Shown here piece after piece: positions 9,795 to 18,790 of a DNA stretch of 64,000 nucleotides (position 1 is its first letter; each line of letters opens with the position of its first letter). Under the pieces are notes generated by a model. That model did not search any database. It had not been told where the DNA came from and saw only the letters and a list, made by a program, of their open reading frames with translations. This stretch comes from Limimaricola sp027213785. Lineage in GTDB: Bacteria > Pseudomonadota > Alphaproteobacteria > Rhodobacterales > Rhodobacteraceae. Made by a program: the position numbers and the translations under genes. Where the stretch lies: the NCBI RefSeq assembly GCF_050847355.1, contig NZ_CP193755.1, positions 372,001 through 436,000 of the forward strand, in the 5' to 3' direction.

Positions 9795-10811
9795 TCAGCG
9801 AATGAGTCCCATGATCTCGGAGGTTTTCGCGACGATCGGTTCGGCGATGGCGCGGGCGCGCTCGGCGCCGCGGGCCATGATCCGGTCGATCTCGGCCGGA
9901 TCATCCATGAGCCGCGCCATCTCCGACGAGATCGGTGCCAGCTTTTCGACCGCGAGATCGGCGAGCGCCGGTTTGAACTGGCCCCAGCCGGCACCGCCAT
10001 GCTCGGCGATCACCTGTTCCGCCGTCATTCCCGACAGGCCCGCATAGATGTCGACGAGGTTCTTCGCCTCGGGCCGGTCGGAGAGGCCGTCGAGGCTCTC
10101 GGGCAGCGGCGCCGGATCGGTGCGCGCCTTCTTGAACTTCTTGGCGATGGCGTCGGCATCGTCGGTCATGTTGATCCGCTCCATGTCGCTCTCGCCCGAC
10201 TTCGACATCTTCTTGGTGCCGTCGCGCAGGTTCATCACCCGCATCGCCGGACCCTCGATCACCGGGGTGGTGAGCGGGAAGAAATCGGTCTTGTAGTCGT
10301 GATTGAACTTGGCGGCGATGTCGCGGGTCAGTTCGACATGCTGCTTCTGATCCTCGCCAACCGGCACATGCGTGGCATGGTAGGCGAGGATGTCGGCGGC
10401 CATCAGCGACGGGTAGGCGTAGAGGCCGAGGCTCTGCTTCTCGGCATTCTTGCCCGCCTTTTCCTTGAACTGCGTCATCCGGTTCATCCAGCCCACGCGC
10501 GCGACGCAATTGAACAGCCAACCCAGCTCGGCATGGGCCGAAACGCGGCTCTGGTTGAACAGGATCGACTTTTCCGGGTCGACGCCCGAGGCGAGGTAGC
10601 CCGCCGCCACCTCGCGGGTGGCACGGCGCAGCTCTTCCGGCTCCTGCCAGACCGTGATCGCGTGCAGGTCGACGACGCAATAGATCGTCTCGAATTCGCC
10701 GCCCTGCATCTCGACGAAGCGCTTGATGGCCCCCAGATAGTTGCCGAGCGTCAGACCCCCCGAGGGCTTGATGCCGGAAAAGACGCGGGGGGCGAACGTG
10801 GTGGCGGTCAT
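9795..10811 (-). CDS. trpS: Tryptophan-tRNA ligase
   Basis: Class I aminoacyl-tRNA synthetase of 338 residues that charges tRNA-Trp. The HIGH-equivalent reads PSGGLTLGNYLGAI (about residues 16-29) and the KMSKS loop is KKMSKSGES. Length and motifs are standard for bacterial TrpS. It is divergent from the rhomboid-like gene, with 78 bases between the starts. Confidence 0.97.
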   Translation of the reverse strand: MTATTFAPRVFSGIKPSGGLTLGNYLGAIKRFVEMQGGEFETIYCVVDLHAITVWQEPEELRRATREVAAGYLASGVDPEKSILFNQSRVSAHAELGWLFNCVARVGWMNRMTQFKEKAGKNAEKQSLGLYAYPSLMAADILAYHATHVPVGEDQKQHVELTRDIAAKFNHDYKTDFFPLTTPVIEGPAMRVMNLRDGTKKMSKSGESDMERINMTDDADAIAKKFKKARTDPAPLPESLDGLSDRPEAKNLVDIYAGLSGMTAEQVIAEHGGAGWGQFKPALADLAVEKLAPISSEMARLMDDPAEIDRIMARGAERARAIAEPIVAKTSEIMGLIR

Positions 10812-10889
10812 GGCGCGTGTCCTGCTGGAAACCGGGTGGCATTCCGATTAGCCATGCCCCCTGTCGAGGTCAACCGAAGGGACCTGAGG

Positions 10890-11603
10890 ATGCGACCGCA
10901 AGGTTATTACGAACGCCCCGATCCGAACCACGCGCCGATGGAAGGCCCGTTCGGTACGTTGCCGCCGCTGATCGTGGTGCTGGCGCTGGCGATGGCGGGG
11001 ATCGAGGCGGCGCTGTCGCTCGGGGCCACCGGGCTCGTCGGCGGGCCGCAGGCGGTAGGCTGGCGTATCGGCGCGATCGAGGGCTGGGGTTTCGCCCCTG
11101 CGGTGCTCGACCGATTGCTGACGGGCTGGGATTGGGGCCTTGCCTCGCGGCTTCTGAGCTACCCCTTCGTCCATATGAGCATGACCCATGCGCTCTTCGC
11201 GGTGGCGCTGCTGCTGGCGCTGGGCAAGTTCGTGGGCGAGGTGCTGCATCCGGTCGCTCTGGGCGTGATGCTGGTCGCAACGACTCTGGCGGGCGGGCTG
11301 GCCTTCGGGCTGTTCATCAGCACCAACTACCCGCTGATCGGCGCCTTTCCGGCGGTCTACGGGCTGATCGGTGGTTTCACCTACCTGATGTGGTTGCAGC
11401 TCGGTCGCGCCGGCTCGAACCGGCTCGCCGCCTTCCGGCTGATCGGCGTGCTGCTGGCGCTTCAGCTCGTGTTCGGTCTGATGTTCGGCGCCGACCCCTC
11501 ATGGGTGGCCGACGCCGCTGGCTTCGTGACCGGGCTCGCGCTGTCGCCGCTGCTCGCGCCGGGTGGCACCCGCGCTTTCCTCGCGCGGATGCGGGCGCGC
11601 TAG
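10890..11603 (+). CDS. Rhomboid-fold membrane protein lacking catalytic residues
   Basis: Inner-membrane protein of 237 residues with about six hydrophobic segments and the rhomboid order of motifs. The active-site loop, normally GASGAxxG, reads GAFPAVYG (151-158), so the catalytic serine is Phe153 and the next glycine is proline. In the last helix the HxxG histidine is Asp208 (DAAG). Both members of the Ser-His dyad are therefore missing, and it should be a pseudoprotease, perhaps a binding or quality-control factor. ATG 10890 is chosen; a second possible start at 10854 would add 12 residues. Its TAG overlaps the murJ TAG on the other strand (CTAG). Confidence 0.8.
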   Translation: MRPQGYYERPDPNHAPMEGPFGTLPPLIVVLALAMAGIEAALSLGATGLVGGPQAVGWRIGAIEGWGFAPAVLDRLLTGWDWGLASRLLSYPFVHMSMTHALFAVALLLALGKFVGEVLHPVALGVMLVATTLAGGLAFGLFISTNYPLIGAFPAVYGLIGGFTYLMWLQLGRAGSNRLAAFRLIGVLLALQLVFGLMFGADPSWVADAAGFVTGLALSPLLAPGGTRAFLARMRAR

Positions 11604-13186
11604 CGCCGCACCGCGCGACGGAACTCGGCGAGGCGGAACGCGCCCAGGAGCTGGCCGAAGCCGAAATAGCCGGCCATGCCGATCGCCACGAGCAGCGCCA
11701 GCGCGAGGTAGCGCACCGAGGCGGTGGCAAGGAACGGGCCGAGCAGGGCGGCGGTGCCGAGCAGCAGCGCCCCCATCAGCGCCGAGGCGCCGCAGATCCG
11801 CCATAGCCGGTGGCGGAACCGGTCGTCCCATTCGGCGGCGTGACCCATGGAGCGCGAGCCGCGCCACAACAGCCAGACCATCGCCCAACCCGCGAGAGTC
11901 GTGCCCAGCGCCGCGGCGATGAAGCCGATCACCGGGGCGAGACCCACCGCCACCACCACGTTCACCAGCATCGCAGCAAGCGCGTAGCGGAACGGCGATC
12001 GCGTGTCCTCGCGCGCGAAGAACAGCGGTTGCAGCGCCTTTTGCAGCACGAAGGCGGGCAGGCCGAGGCCGTAGACCGCCACCGCCAGCGCCGTCGCCAT
12101 GGTGTCGTCGGTGGTGAAGGCGCCACGCTCGAACAGTACCGAGACCAGCGGCACCGGGATCACCACGAGCGCCACGGCGGCGGGGATGGTCAGGGCAAGG
12201 CTCATTTCGGCGGCGCGGTTGAAGGCGTCGCGCCCGCCCGCTTCGTCGCCTGCGCGCAGCCGCCGTGAGAGATCGGGCAAGAGCACCACGCCCACGGCGA
12301 TGCCGACCACGCCCAAGGGCAGCTGGTAGAGCCGGTCGGCATAGTTGAGCCAGGCCACCGCGCCCTCGAAGAAGCTGGCCACCTGGCGGCCGACCAGCAG
12401 GTTGATCTGCACCACGCCGCCCGCGAGCGCCGCCGGTGCGGCGATCACGGCGAGCTTCTTCAACTCGGGCGTGAGGCGCGGCCGTGCGAGCCGCAGGTGG
12501 AAGCCCGCGCGCTTGGCGGCGATCCAGACGAGGCCGAGCTGTACTAGCCCGGCGAGCGGCACCGAGGCGGCGAGGGTGTCGCCGACCCTGAGGCCCAGCG
12601 CCCGGTCGATGCCCAGCCCGAGGCTTTCCGACGGGTCGCGCCCCATCGCCGCGCCGGCCAGCACCGCCACGATGAAGATGACGTTCAAAAGCACCGGCGC
12701 CGCCGCCGCGGCCATGAAGCGGCCCGTGGCGTTCAGCACGCCCGAGACCAGCGCCGCGAGCGAGATGAACAGGATGTAGGGAAAGGCCAGCCGCCCGTAT
12801 TCGACCGCAAGCTCGAAGCGCTCGTCCTCGGCGAAGCCCGAGGCCATGGCGAAGACCAGCCCCGGCATGGCGAGGATGCCGATCACGGTGAAGATCGTGA
12901 GCAGGAAGGCCATGCCCGCGAAGGCCTCCTGCGCGAAACGCTCGGCGTCCTCGCCCGCCTCGACCTTTTTCGAGAACATCGGCACGAAGGCCATGTTGAA
13001 CGCGCCCTCGGCGAAGAAGCGGCGGAACATGTTGGGCAGGGAGAAGGCCACGAGGAAGGCCTCGGCCACCGGGCCCGCGCCGAGATAGCCCGCGATCATG
13101 ATGTCGCGGGCGAATCCGAAGACGCGGGAGAGGAGGGTCCAGATGCCGACGGTGAGAAAGCCCTGCACGAGGCGGATGGGCTTCAA
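11600..13186 (-). CDS. murJ: Lipid II flippase MurJ (MviN)
   Basis: Integral membrane transporter of 528 residues that moves lipid II across the inner membrane for peptidoglycan synthesis. It has about fourteen hydrophobic segments. The N-terminus (GIWTLLSRVFGFARDIMIAG) and AEAFLVAFSLPNMFRRFFAEG (cited in two parts: AEAFLVAFSLPNMFRR, FFAEG) are the classical MurJ/MviN signature. The start overlaps the glnD stop by 4 bases (ATGA), making it the last gene of a PBP activator-glnD-murJ operon. Confidence 0.96.
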   Translation of the reverse strand: MKPIRLVQGFLTVGIWTLLSRVFGFARDIMIAGYLGAGPVAEAFLVAFSLPNMFRRFFAEGAFNMAFVPMFSKKVEAGEDAERFAQEAFAGMAFLLTIFTVIGILAMPGLVFAMASGFAEDERFELAVEYGRLAFPYILFISLAALVSGVLNATGRFMAAAAAPVLLNVIFIVAVLAGAAMGRDPSESLGLGIDRALGLRVGDTLAASVPLAGLVQLGLVWIAAKRAGFHLRLARPRLTPELKKLAVIAAPAALAGGVVQINLLVGRQVASFFEGAVAWLNYADRLYQLPLGVVGIAVGVVLLPDLSRRLRAGDEAGGRDAFNRAAEMSLALTIPAAVALVVIPVPLVSVLFERGAFTTDDTMATALAVAVYGLGLPAFVLQKALQPLFFAREDTRSPFRYALAAMLVNVVVAVGLAPVIGFIAAALGTTLAGWAMVWLLWRGSRSMGHAAEWDDRFRHRLWRICGASALMGALLLGTAALLGPFLATASVRYLALALLVAIGMAGYFGFGQLLGAFRLAEFRRAVRR

Positions 13187-16002
13187 GACACGGCCCTCCG
13201 TGCGCCCGCTTCGATGGCCTCGCGCAGGCGGCGCTCGAGCGCGCGCTGCTTCGACTCAGAATGGTATTTCAATCCGAACATGTCCTTGACGTAGAAGGTA
13301 TCGACCGCCTGCTCCCCATAGGTCGCGATGACGGCGGAGGAAATATAGACGTTTGCGGCAGCCAGCGTCCGGGTCAGGTCGAACAGCAGGCCGGGGCGGT
13401 CGCGGGTATCGACCTCGATGATGGTGAAGATCTCCGAGCCTTCGTTGTCGAAGGCGATCGAGGTCGGCACCCGGAAGGCGCGCTCGCGCTTGCGGATCTT
13501 GTCGCGGTCCTTGATCGCATCGCGCGCCACCACCTCGCCGCGCAGAGTCTTGCCGATCATCTGTTCGAGCCGCGGCAGCCGGGCCTCCTCGTAGGGGTGT
13601 CCCTCGGCATCCTGAATCCAGAACACGGCGGTGCACAGCCCGTCCTTGGCGGTATAGGTGCGCGCGTCGACGATGTTGGCGCCGACCAGCGCCAGCGCCC
13701 CGGTGAGCCGCGAGAACAGCCCCGGGTGGTCGGTGGTGGCGAAGCTGACCCGCGTCGCGTCGCGATCGGCATCGAGCATCAGGTCGGTACGAATCTCGTC
13801 GGCGCCAAGGCCGCGCAGCAGATGCGCGAAGCGGACATGGCTGTCGAGCGGCAGGCCCTGCCAGTAGGGGCCGTAATGCCGCGTCGTCTCGGCCCGAAGC
13901 TCGGCCTGCGGCCAGTCCGACAGCGCCTCGCGCAGCGCCTTCTTGGCCTCGGCCTCGCGGGCGCCACGGTTGAGATCCTCCAGCCCGGTGGCCAGCGCCT
14001 CCTCGGTCGCGGTGTAAAGGCCGCGCAGCAGCATGGCCTTCCAGTTGTTCCATGTACCCGGGCCGACGCCGCGGATGTCGCAGACCGTCAGCACGCAGAG
14101 CAGGTCGAGCCGCTCCTTGGTCTTCACCGCGCGGGCGAAATCGCGCACCGTGCGCGGCTCGGCGATGTCGCGCTTCTGCGCCATGTCCGACATCAGCAGG
14201 TGATGCCGGACCAGCCATTCCACCGTTTCGGATTCCTTGCGGTTGAGACCCAGCCGTGGCGCCACGCGGCGGGCGATCTGCGCGCCCAGAACCGAATGGT
14301 CCTCGTCCCGGCCCTTGCCGATGTCGTGCAGCAGCAGCGCCACGTAGAGCACCCGGCGGTTCACCCCGGCCTTGAGGATGCCCGAGGCCACGGGCAGTTC
14401 CTCGACCAGCTCCTCGCGCTCGATCTGCGCCAGCGTCGAGATGCACTGGATGGTGTGCTCGTCCACCGTGTAGTGGTGGTACATGTTGAACTGCATCATC
14501 GCGACGATCGGCGCGAATTCGGGCAGGAACGCCGCCAGCACGCCGAGCTCGTTCATCCGTCGCAGCGCCCGCTCGGGGTTGCCGCGCCGGATCATCAGGT
14601 CGAGGAAGATGCGGTTGGCCTCCCGGTCCTCGCGCAGCTTGGCGTCGATGAGATGCAGGTTGGCCGAGATCAGCCGCATCGCGTCGGGGTGCAGCAGATG
14701 GCCGGTGCGCAGGCTTTCGTCGAAGATCCTGAGCAGGTTCACCGGCTCGGCGAGGAACGCCGCCTCGTCGGCCACGTCGAGCCGGTTATGCACGATGCGG
14801 TAGGGCGGGCGGGCGCGCTTGCGGCGCGCCAGCAGCCGGGTCAGCATCGGCTCGGATTTCAGATGCGTGGCCTCCTGCGCGGTCAGGAAGATCCGCGTCA
14901 GCTCGCCGACCCGGGTCGCGTGGCGGAAGTAATCCTGCATGAAATGCTCGACCGCGCGCCGTCCGCCGCCATCGACATAGCCCATGCGCTCGGCCACCTC
15001 GACCTGCATGTCGAAGGTGAGCTGGTCCATCGCCCGGTTGGTGATCAGGTGCAGGTGGCAGCGCACCGCCCAGAGGAAATCCTCGGCCCGCACGAACTCG
15101 GCGTATTCCTCGTCGGTGAAGACGCCGCGGCCTACCAGCTCGGCCGCGTCCTGCACGCCGTAGACGTATTTGCCGATCCAGTAGAGCGATTGCAGGTCGC
15201 GCAGGCCGCCCTTGCCCTCCTTGACGTTGGGCTCGACCACGTAGCGCTGACCGCCCTGCTTGAGGTGGCGCGCGTCGCGCTCCGCCAGCTTGGCGGCGAT
15301 GAATTCGGGCGCGGTATTGCGAAACAGCTCGGTCCAGAGCCGTTCCTTGAGGCTCGCCGCCAGCGCCGTGTCGCCGGCGAGGCGGCGGCATTCGACGAGC
15401 GAGGTGCGGATCGTGAAATCCTCCTTCGCCAGCCGCAGGCAATCCTTCACGGTGCGGCTCGCATGGCCGACCTTCAACTTCAGGTCCCACAGCATGTAGA
15501 GCATCGATTCGATGACGCTCTCGGCCCAGGGCGTGATCTTCCACGGCGTCAGGAACAGCAGGTCGACGTCGGAATGCGGCGCCATCTCGCCGCGGCCGTA
15601 GCCGCCGACGCCCAGAAGCGACAGGCGCTCGCCCTCGGTGGGATTGTGCAGCGGGTGCAGCGCACGCGCGACGTCGAAGCTCGCGGTGACGATCCGGTCG
15701 GTAAGCCAGGCATGGGCCCGGGTCACAGGGCGCGCCGCGAAGGGACGCGTGGCGAAGGCGTCGGCGAGCGCCTCGCGGCCTTGGCGGCGGGCCTCTGCCA
15801 GCACCCCGACGGCGGCCCGGCGCGCGGCCATCGCGTCCCCGGCCTCGGCCATGGCCGTCTCGAGTTGCCGCGTCACGGCCTCGATGTCGAATATGTCGCG
15901 CGCCGGAAGGATCAGATCCTCCGGCGCGTCGGTCGTGTCTGGCTTCGCGAGGGACGGCGTCTTAGAAGCCGGCGCCGCGGAAGCTTGTGGGAGCAGGGTC
16001 AA
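13183..16002 (-). CDS. glnD: PII uridylyltransferase/uridylyl-removing enzyme
   Basis: Nitrogen sensor of 939 residues that uridylylates PII proteins when glutamine is low and deuridylylates them when it is high. Domains in order: nucleotidyltransferase (GVGGYGRGEMAPHSDVDLLF, about 120-140), PII-UR linker, HD phosphohydrolase (LLHDIGKGRDEDHS, about 515), and two C-terminal ACT domains that bind glutamine (about 730-800 and 845-920). The first ATG lies 41 bases inside the end of the PBP-activator gene; the overlapping N-terminus is low in complexity, so the true start could be slightly downstream. Confidence 0.96.
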   Translation of the reverse strand: MTLLPQASAAPASKTPSLAKPDTTDAPEDLILPARDIFDIEAVTRQLETAMAEAGDAMAARRAAVGVLAEARRQGREALADAFATRPFAARPVTRAHAWLTDRIVTASFDVARALHPLHNPTEGERLSLLGVGGYGRGEMAPHSDVDLLFLTPWKITPWAESVIESMLYMLWDLKLKVGHASRTVKDCLRLAKEDFTIRTSLVECRRLAGDTALAASLKERLWTELFRNTAPEFIAAKLAERDARHLKQGGQRYVVEPNVKEGKGGLRDLQSLYWIGKYVYGVQDAAELVGRGVFTDEEYAEFVRAEDFLWAVRCHLHLITNRAMDQLTFDMQVEVAERMGYVDGGGRRAVEHFMQDYFRHATRVGELTRIFLTAQEATHLKSEPMLTRLLARRKRARPPYRIVHNRLDVADEAAFLAEPVNLLRIFDESLRTGHLLHPDAMRLISANLHLIDAKLREDREANRIFLDLMIRRGNPERALRRMNELGVLAAFLPEFAPIVAMMQFNMYHHYTVDEHTIQCISTLAQIEREELVEELPVASGILKAGVNRRVLYVALLLHDIGKGRDEDHSVLGAQIARRVAPRLGLNRKESETVEWLVRHHLLMSDMAQKRDIAEPRTVRDFARAVKTKERLDLLCVLTVCDIRGVGPGTWNNWKAMLLRGLYTATEEALATGLEDLNRGAREAEAKKALREALSDWPQAELRAETTRHYGPYWQGLPLDSHVRFAHLLRGLGADEIRTDLMLDADRDATRVSFATTDHPGLFSRLTGALALVGANIVDARTYTAKDGLCTAVFWIQDAEGHPYEEARLPRLEQMIGKTLRGEVVARDAIKDRDKIRKRERAFRVPTSIAFDNEGSEIFTIIEVDTRDRPGLLFDLTRTLAAANVYISSAVIATYGEQAVDTFYVKDMFGLKYHSESKQRALERRLREAIEAGARRAVS

Positions 16003-17152
16003 GGATAACCACCTGGTTGTTGCGGATCGTGGCCACGGCCAGCCCCCGCTGGTTGGTGCCGTTGGACAGCAGCCGGAAGATCCCCGACGTGCCCTTGAAG
16101 CCCTGGCTCTGGACCAGAGCGCTCTGGGTCAGGGCGTCGGCGCGGCCAGTCGCGGCCAGCGCGCCGATGGCGGCGATCCCGTCATAGGCGAGACCGGCCA
16201 GCGGGTGCGGCTGCGCGCCATAGGTCGCCGAGTAGCGCTGCTCGAAGGCGCGCGTGCGGTTGGTGTCCGGCACAGCGAAGAGGCCGTTCTGAAGACCCGG
16301 GAGCGCCAGCGCCTGCGGCGCCGCGTCCCAGCGGGTCAGGCCCAGCATCCGCGCCTGCTGCGGCGTGATTCCGGCCTCGTTCAGCGCGGTGGCGAGGATT
16401 GGCAGATCGGCATTGACGCCCGCCGTGGTGAAGACGCCGGTGGCGCCGGAGCCGCGCACCGTCTCGGCCACGCGCGGCGCGGCGGATTGCACGCCGGCCT
16501 GGCTCAACTCGTAGGGCTGGGTCCCGGCGACGGCGCCGCCCGACCGGTTGACGGCGTTGACGATCGCGTCGCGGCCGATCGTGCCCTGCAGGTCGTTGCC
16601 ATAGGCCACCACGTAACGCTGGATGCCGTTGCGCATGCCGTACTGTACCAGCCGGTCGGCGGTGTTGGCGAAGGTCGGCCCGAGGATGAAGACGTTGCCG
16701 CCGGCGATCGTCGGGTTGTTCGAGAAGGCGAGCACGTTGACGCCCTGGTTCGCCACCGCGACGCCGGCGGCGTTGGCGGCCTCGGCGTAGAGCGGCCCGA
16801 GGATGATCTGCGCGCCCTCGGACACGGCCGTGGTCGCGGCCTGCGCGGCACGGCCCGGATCGCCGGCGGTCGGGTAGACCTTCATGTCGATCTCGACATT
16901 GCCGAGATCGGCGATGGCGAGGCGGGCGGCGTTTTCGAGGTTGCTGGCGAGCAGCTGGTCGGCCCCGGAGGAGGAGCCGGCGGGCACGAGAAGCGCCACC
17001 TTCACGGGGGCGCCGGGCGTCACGCGCTGCGCATCCGAGACCGGGCCGGAGGCCACGATCGGCTGGCACGCGGCGAGCCAAACGAGTGAGAACAGGGCGA
17101 GAAGTCGGGCCGCAGCCTTGCGAGGCTGCGTCAAACGGGCGAACATGGGCAT
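15962..17152 (-). CDS. Penicillin-binding protein activator, LppC/LpoA-type lipoprotein
   Basis: Lipoprotein of 396 residues with a type I periplasmic-binding fold (Peripla_BP_6). The signal ends in a lipobox (SLVWLAAC-QPIV, Cys near residue 34), so it should be anchored in the outer membrane. In E. coli the LpoA C-terminal domain of this fold stimulates PBP1A; the long N-terminal helical domain of LpoA is absent here, as in most alphaproteobacteria. The ATG at 17152 is preferred because GGAG lies 6 bases upstream; 17146 is an alternative. Divergent from rsmI. Confidence 0.85.
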   Translation of the reverse strand: MPMFARLTQPRKAAARLLALFSLVWLAACQPIVASGPVSDAQRVTPGAPVKVALLVPAGSSSGADQLLASNLENAARLAIADLGNVEIDMKVYPTAGDPGRAAQAATTAVSEGAQIILGPLYAEAANAAGVAVANQGVNVLAFSNNPTIAGGNVFILGPTFANTADRLVQYGMRNGIQRYVVAYGNDLQGTIGRDAIVNAVNRSGGAVAGTQPYELSQAGVQSAAPRVAETVRGSGATGVFTTAGVNADLPILATALNEAGITPQQARMLGLTRWDAAPQALALPGLQNGLFAVPDTNRTRAFEQRYSATYGAQPHPLAGLAYDGIAAIGALAATGRADALTQSALVQSQGFKGTSGIFRLLSNGTNQRGLAVATIRNNQVVILDPAPTSFRGAGF

Positions 17153-17219
17153 CACTTTCTCCGGCACGGGCGCGGGGCAGGTTCGCAACCAATCATAAAC
17201 CGGGGCGGGCAGGGGTCCA

Positions 17220-18107
17220 GTGACGAATTTCGAAACACGGCCGGTGGCACCGGGGCTGCACTTCGTGGCGACGCCGATCGGCACCGCGCGCGACATCACG
17301 CTGCGGGCGCTCGACCTCTTGGCGAATGCCGACGCGCTTGCCGCCGAAGACACGCGGACGCTGCGCAAGCTCATGGAAATCCACGGGATTTCGCTGAATA
17401 ACCGACCGCTTCTGGCCTATCACGACCATTCCGGCGCCGGTGATCGCAACCGCATTCTCGCGGTGCTCGAGCGTGGCGGCTCCGTGGCATATGTCTCCGA
17501 AGCCGGAACGCCGCTCGTCGCCGATCCGGGCTATGCGCTGGGCCGGGCCGCGATCGCCGCAGGGCACACGGTTCTGGCGGCGCCCGGCGCCTCGGCGGTG
17601 CTGGCGGCGCTGGCGGTCTCCGGGCTGCCCACCGACCGTTTCGCCTTCGCGGGCTTTTTGCCCCCCGCCAAGACCCAGCGCGAGACCGAGATCGCGGCGC
17701 TCAGGTCGCTGCCCTTCACGCTGGTGCTCTATGAGAGCCCCAAGCGCGTTCACGAATTGTTGGGAAGTTTGCGCGACATTCTGGGGGCGGACCGGCCCGT
17801 GGCGCTGTGCCGCGAACTGACCAAGCGGTTCGAGGAGGTGATCCGTGGCACGGCGGCCGAGGTCTGCGCGGCGATCGAGGGCCGCACGCTCAAGGGCGAG
17901 ATCGTTGTGCTCGTCGGCCGGGCCGAGACCGAAGAGGTCACCGGGGCCGATCTGGAAACCGCGCTGCGCGACGCGATGCGCACGATGCGCATGAAGGACG
18001 CGGCGACGGCGGTGGCCGGTGCGCTGGGGCTGCCGCGCCGCGAGGTCTATCAGGCGGCGCTCGCGCTGGAGAAAGGGACCGATGATGCAGATGGGGACGA
18101 GAGCTGA
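17220..18107 (+). CDS. rsmI: 16S rRNA (cytidine-1402-2'-O)-methyltransferase RsmI
   Basis: SAM-dependent tetrapyrrole-methylase-fold enzyme of 295 residues that methylates the ribose of C1402 in 16S rRNA. Diagnostic segments are LHFVATPIGTARDITLRAL, AEDTRTLRKLMEIHGI, and YVSEAGTPLVADPGY, followed by the APGASAVLAALAVSGLP binding loop. The start codon is GTG with AGGGG a few bases upstream. First of the syntenic rsmI-yraN-gshB set. The 200 bases before yraN contain no obvious gene. Confidence 0.95.
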   Translation: MTNFETRPVAPGLHFVATPIGTARDITLRALDLLANADALAAEDTRTLRKLMEIHGISLNNRPLLAYHDHSGAGDRNRILAVLERGGSVAYVSEAGTPLVADPGYALGRAAIAAGHTVLAAPGASAVLAALAVSGLPTDRFAFAGFLPPAKTQRETEIAALRSLPFTLVLYESPKRVHELLGSLRDILGADRPVALCRELTKRFEEVIRGTAAEVCAAIEGRTLKGEIVVLVGRAETEEVTGADLETALRDAMRTMRMKDAATAVAGALGLPRREVYQAALALEKGTDDADGDES

Positions 18108-18308
18108 CAGCGGAAGGGCGGTACGTGCGACAGCCCGGACGCAGGGCTTTGATACGCTGGCGATGCCGTGGCGATGGCTGCGAAGCATCGCGTCTCTTTC
18201 CAGCCATCTTCTTCTGTGGCCGGAACAGACAGGCCGGATCCGATCACCCGCGCTCATCCGTAACCCCCGCCCTCAACAGAGGTCGATGAGCCGGCCTGAA
18301 CGGCCCAG

Positions 18309-18686
18309 ATGACCCATGCCCAGCACGTGGAGCGCGGCTGCCGCGCCCGGCTGTCGGGGCTTGCCGCCGAGGACAGCGTCGCGCGGCATTACGCGCGCAG
18401 CGGCCGTGCCGTTTTGGCACGGCGTTGGCGGGGCCCGGGCGGCGAGATCGATCTGATCGTCCGCGAGGGCGCGCGGCTCGTCTTCGTCGAGGTCAAGGCC
18501 AGCCGCAGCTTCGATGCCGCCACGGTGCAGCTGGGCCGTCGCCAGATGGAACGCATCTGCCGTTCCGCCGAGGCCTATTGCGGCGAGATGCCTGACGGGG
18601 CGCTGACCGAAATGCGCTTCGACCTCGCGCTGGTCGACGGGCAGGGCGCGGTGCGGGTGATCGAGAACGCCTTTGACGGCGGCTGA
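18309..18686 (+). CDS. YraN family protein (UPF0102), nuclease-like fold
   Basis: Protein of 125 residues. The YraN signature is visible: ARRWRGPGGEIDLIV then LVFVEVKAS, which carries the E-D-ExK arrangement of restriction-endonuclease-like folds. The family is conserved beside rsmI in many bacteria, but its role is not firmly established. Length is normal. Confidence 0.88.
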   Translation: MTHAQHVERGCRARLSGLAAEDSVARHYARSGRAVLARRWRGPGGEIDLIVREGARLVFVEVKASRSFDAATVQLGRRQMERICRSAEAYCGEMPDGALTEMRFDLALVDGQGAVRVIENAFDGG

Positions 18687-18790
18687 AGCGGGACCCGCCC
18701 TGTGCGCGGGAGCGCAGGCGCGGCGCATTGCGGAGCGGGCGCGCTTCGGGCATGGATCGGGAACCGCATTCCCAGCGAAAGATCGCCGCC

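Noticed and set aside
13261..16008. Very long open frame on the plus strand opposite glnD (about 915 codons)
   Set aside because: It is antisense to glnD, is rich in Arg/His/Leu/Ala/Gly/Asp as expected from shadow frames in GC-rich DNA, and has no recognisable domain.
18108..18308. Possible gene between rsmI and yraN
   Set aside because: An in-frame stretch exists but is arginine/serine-rich without start signals or conserved look; treated as intergenic.
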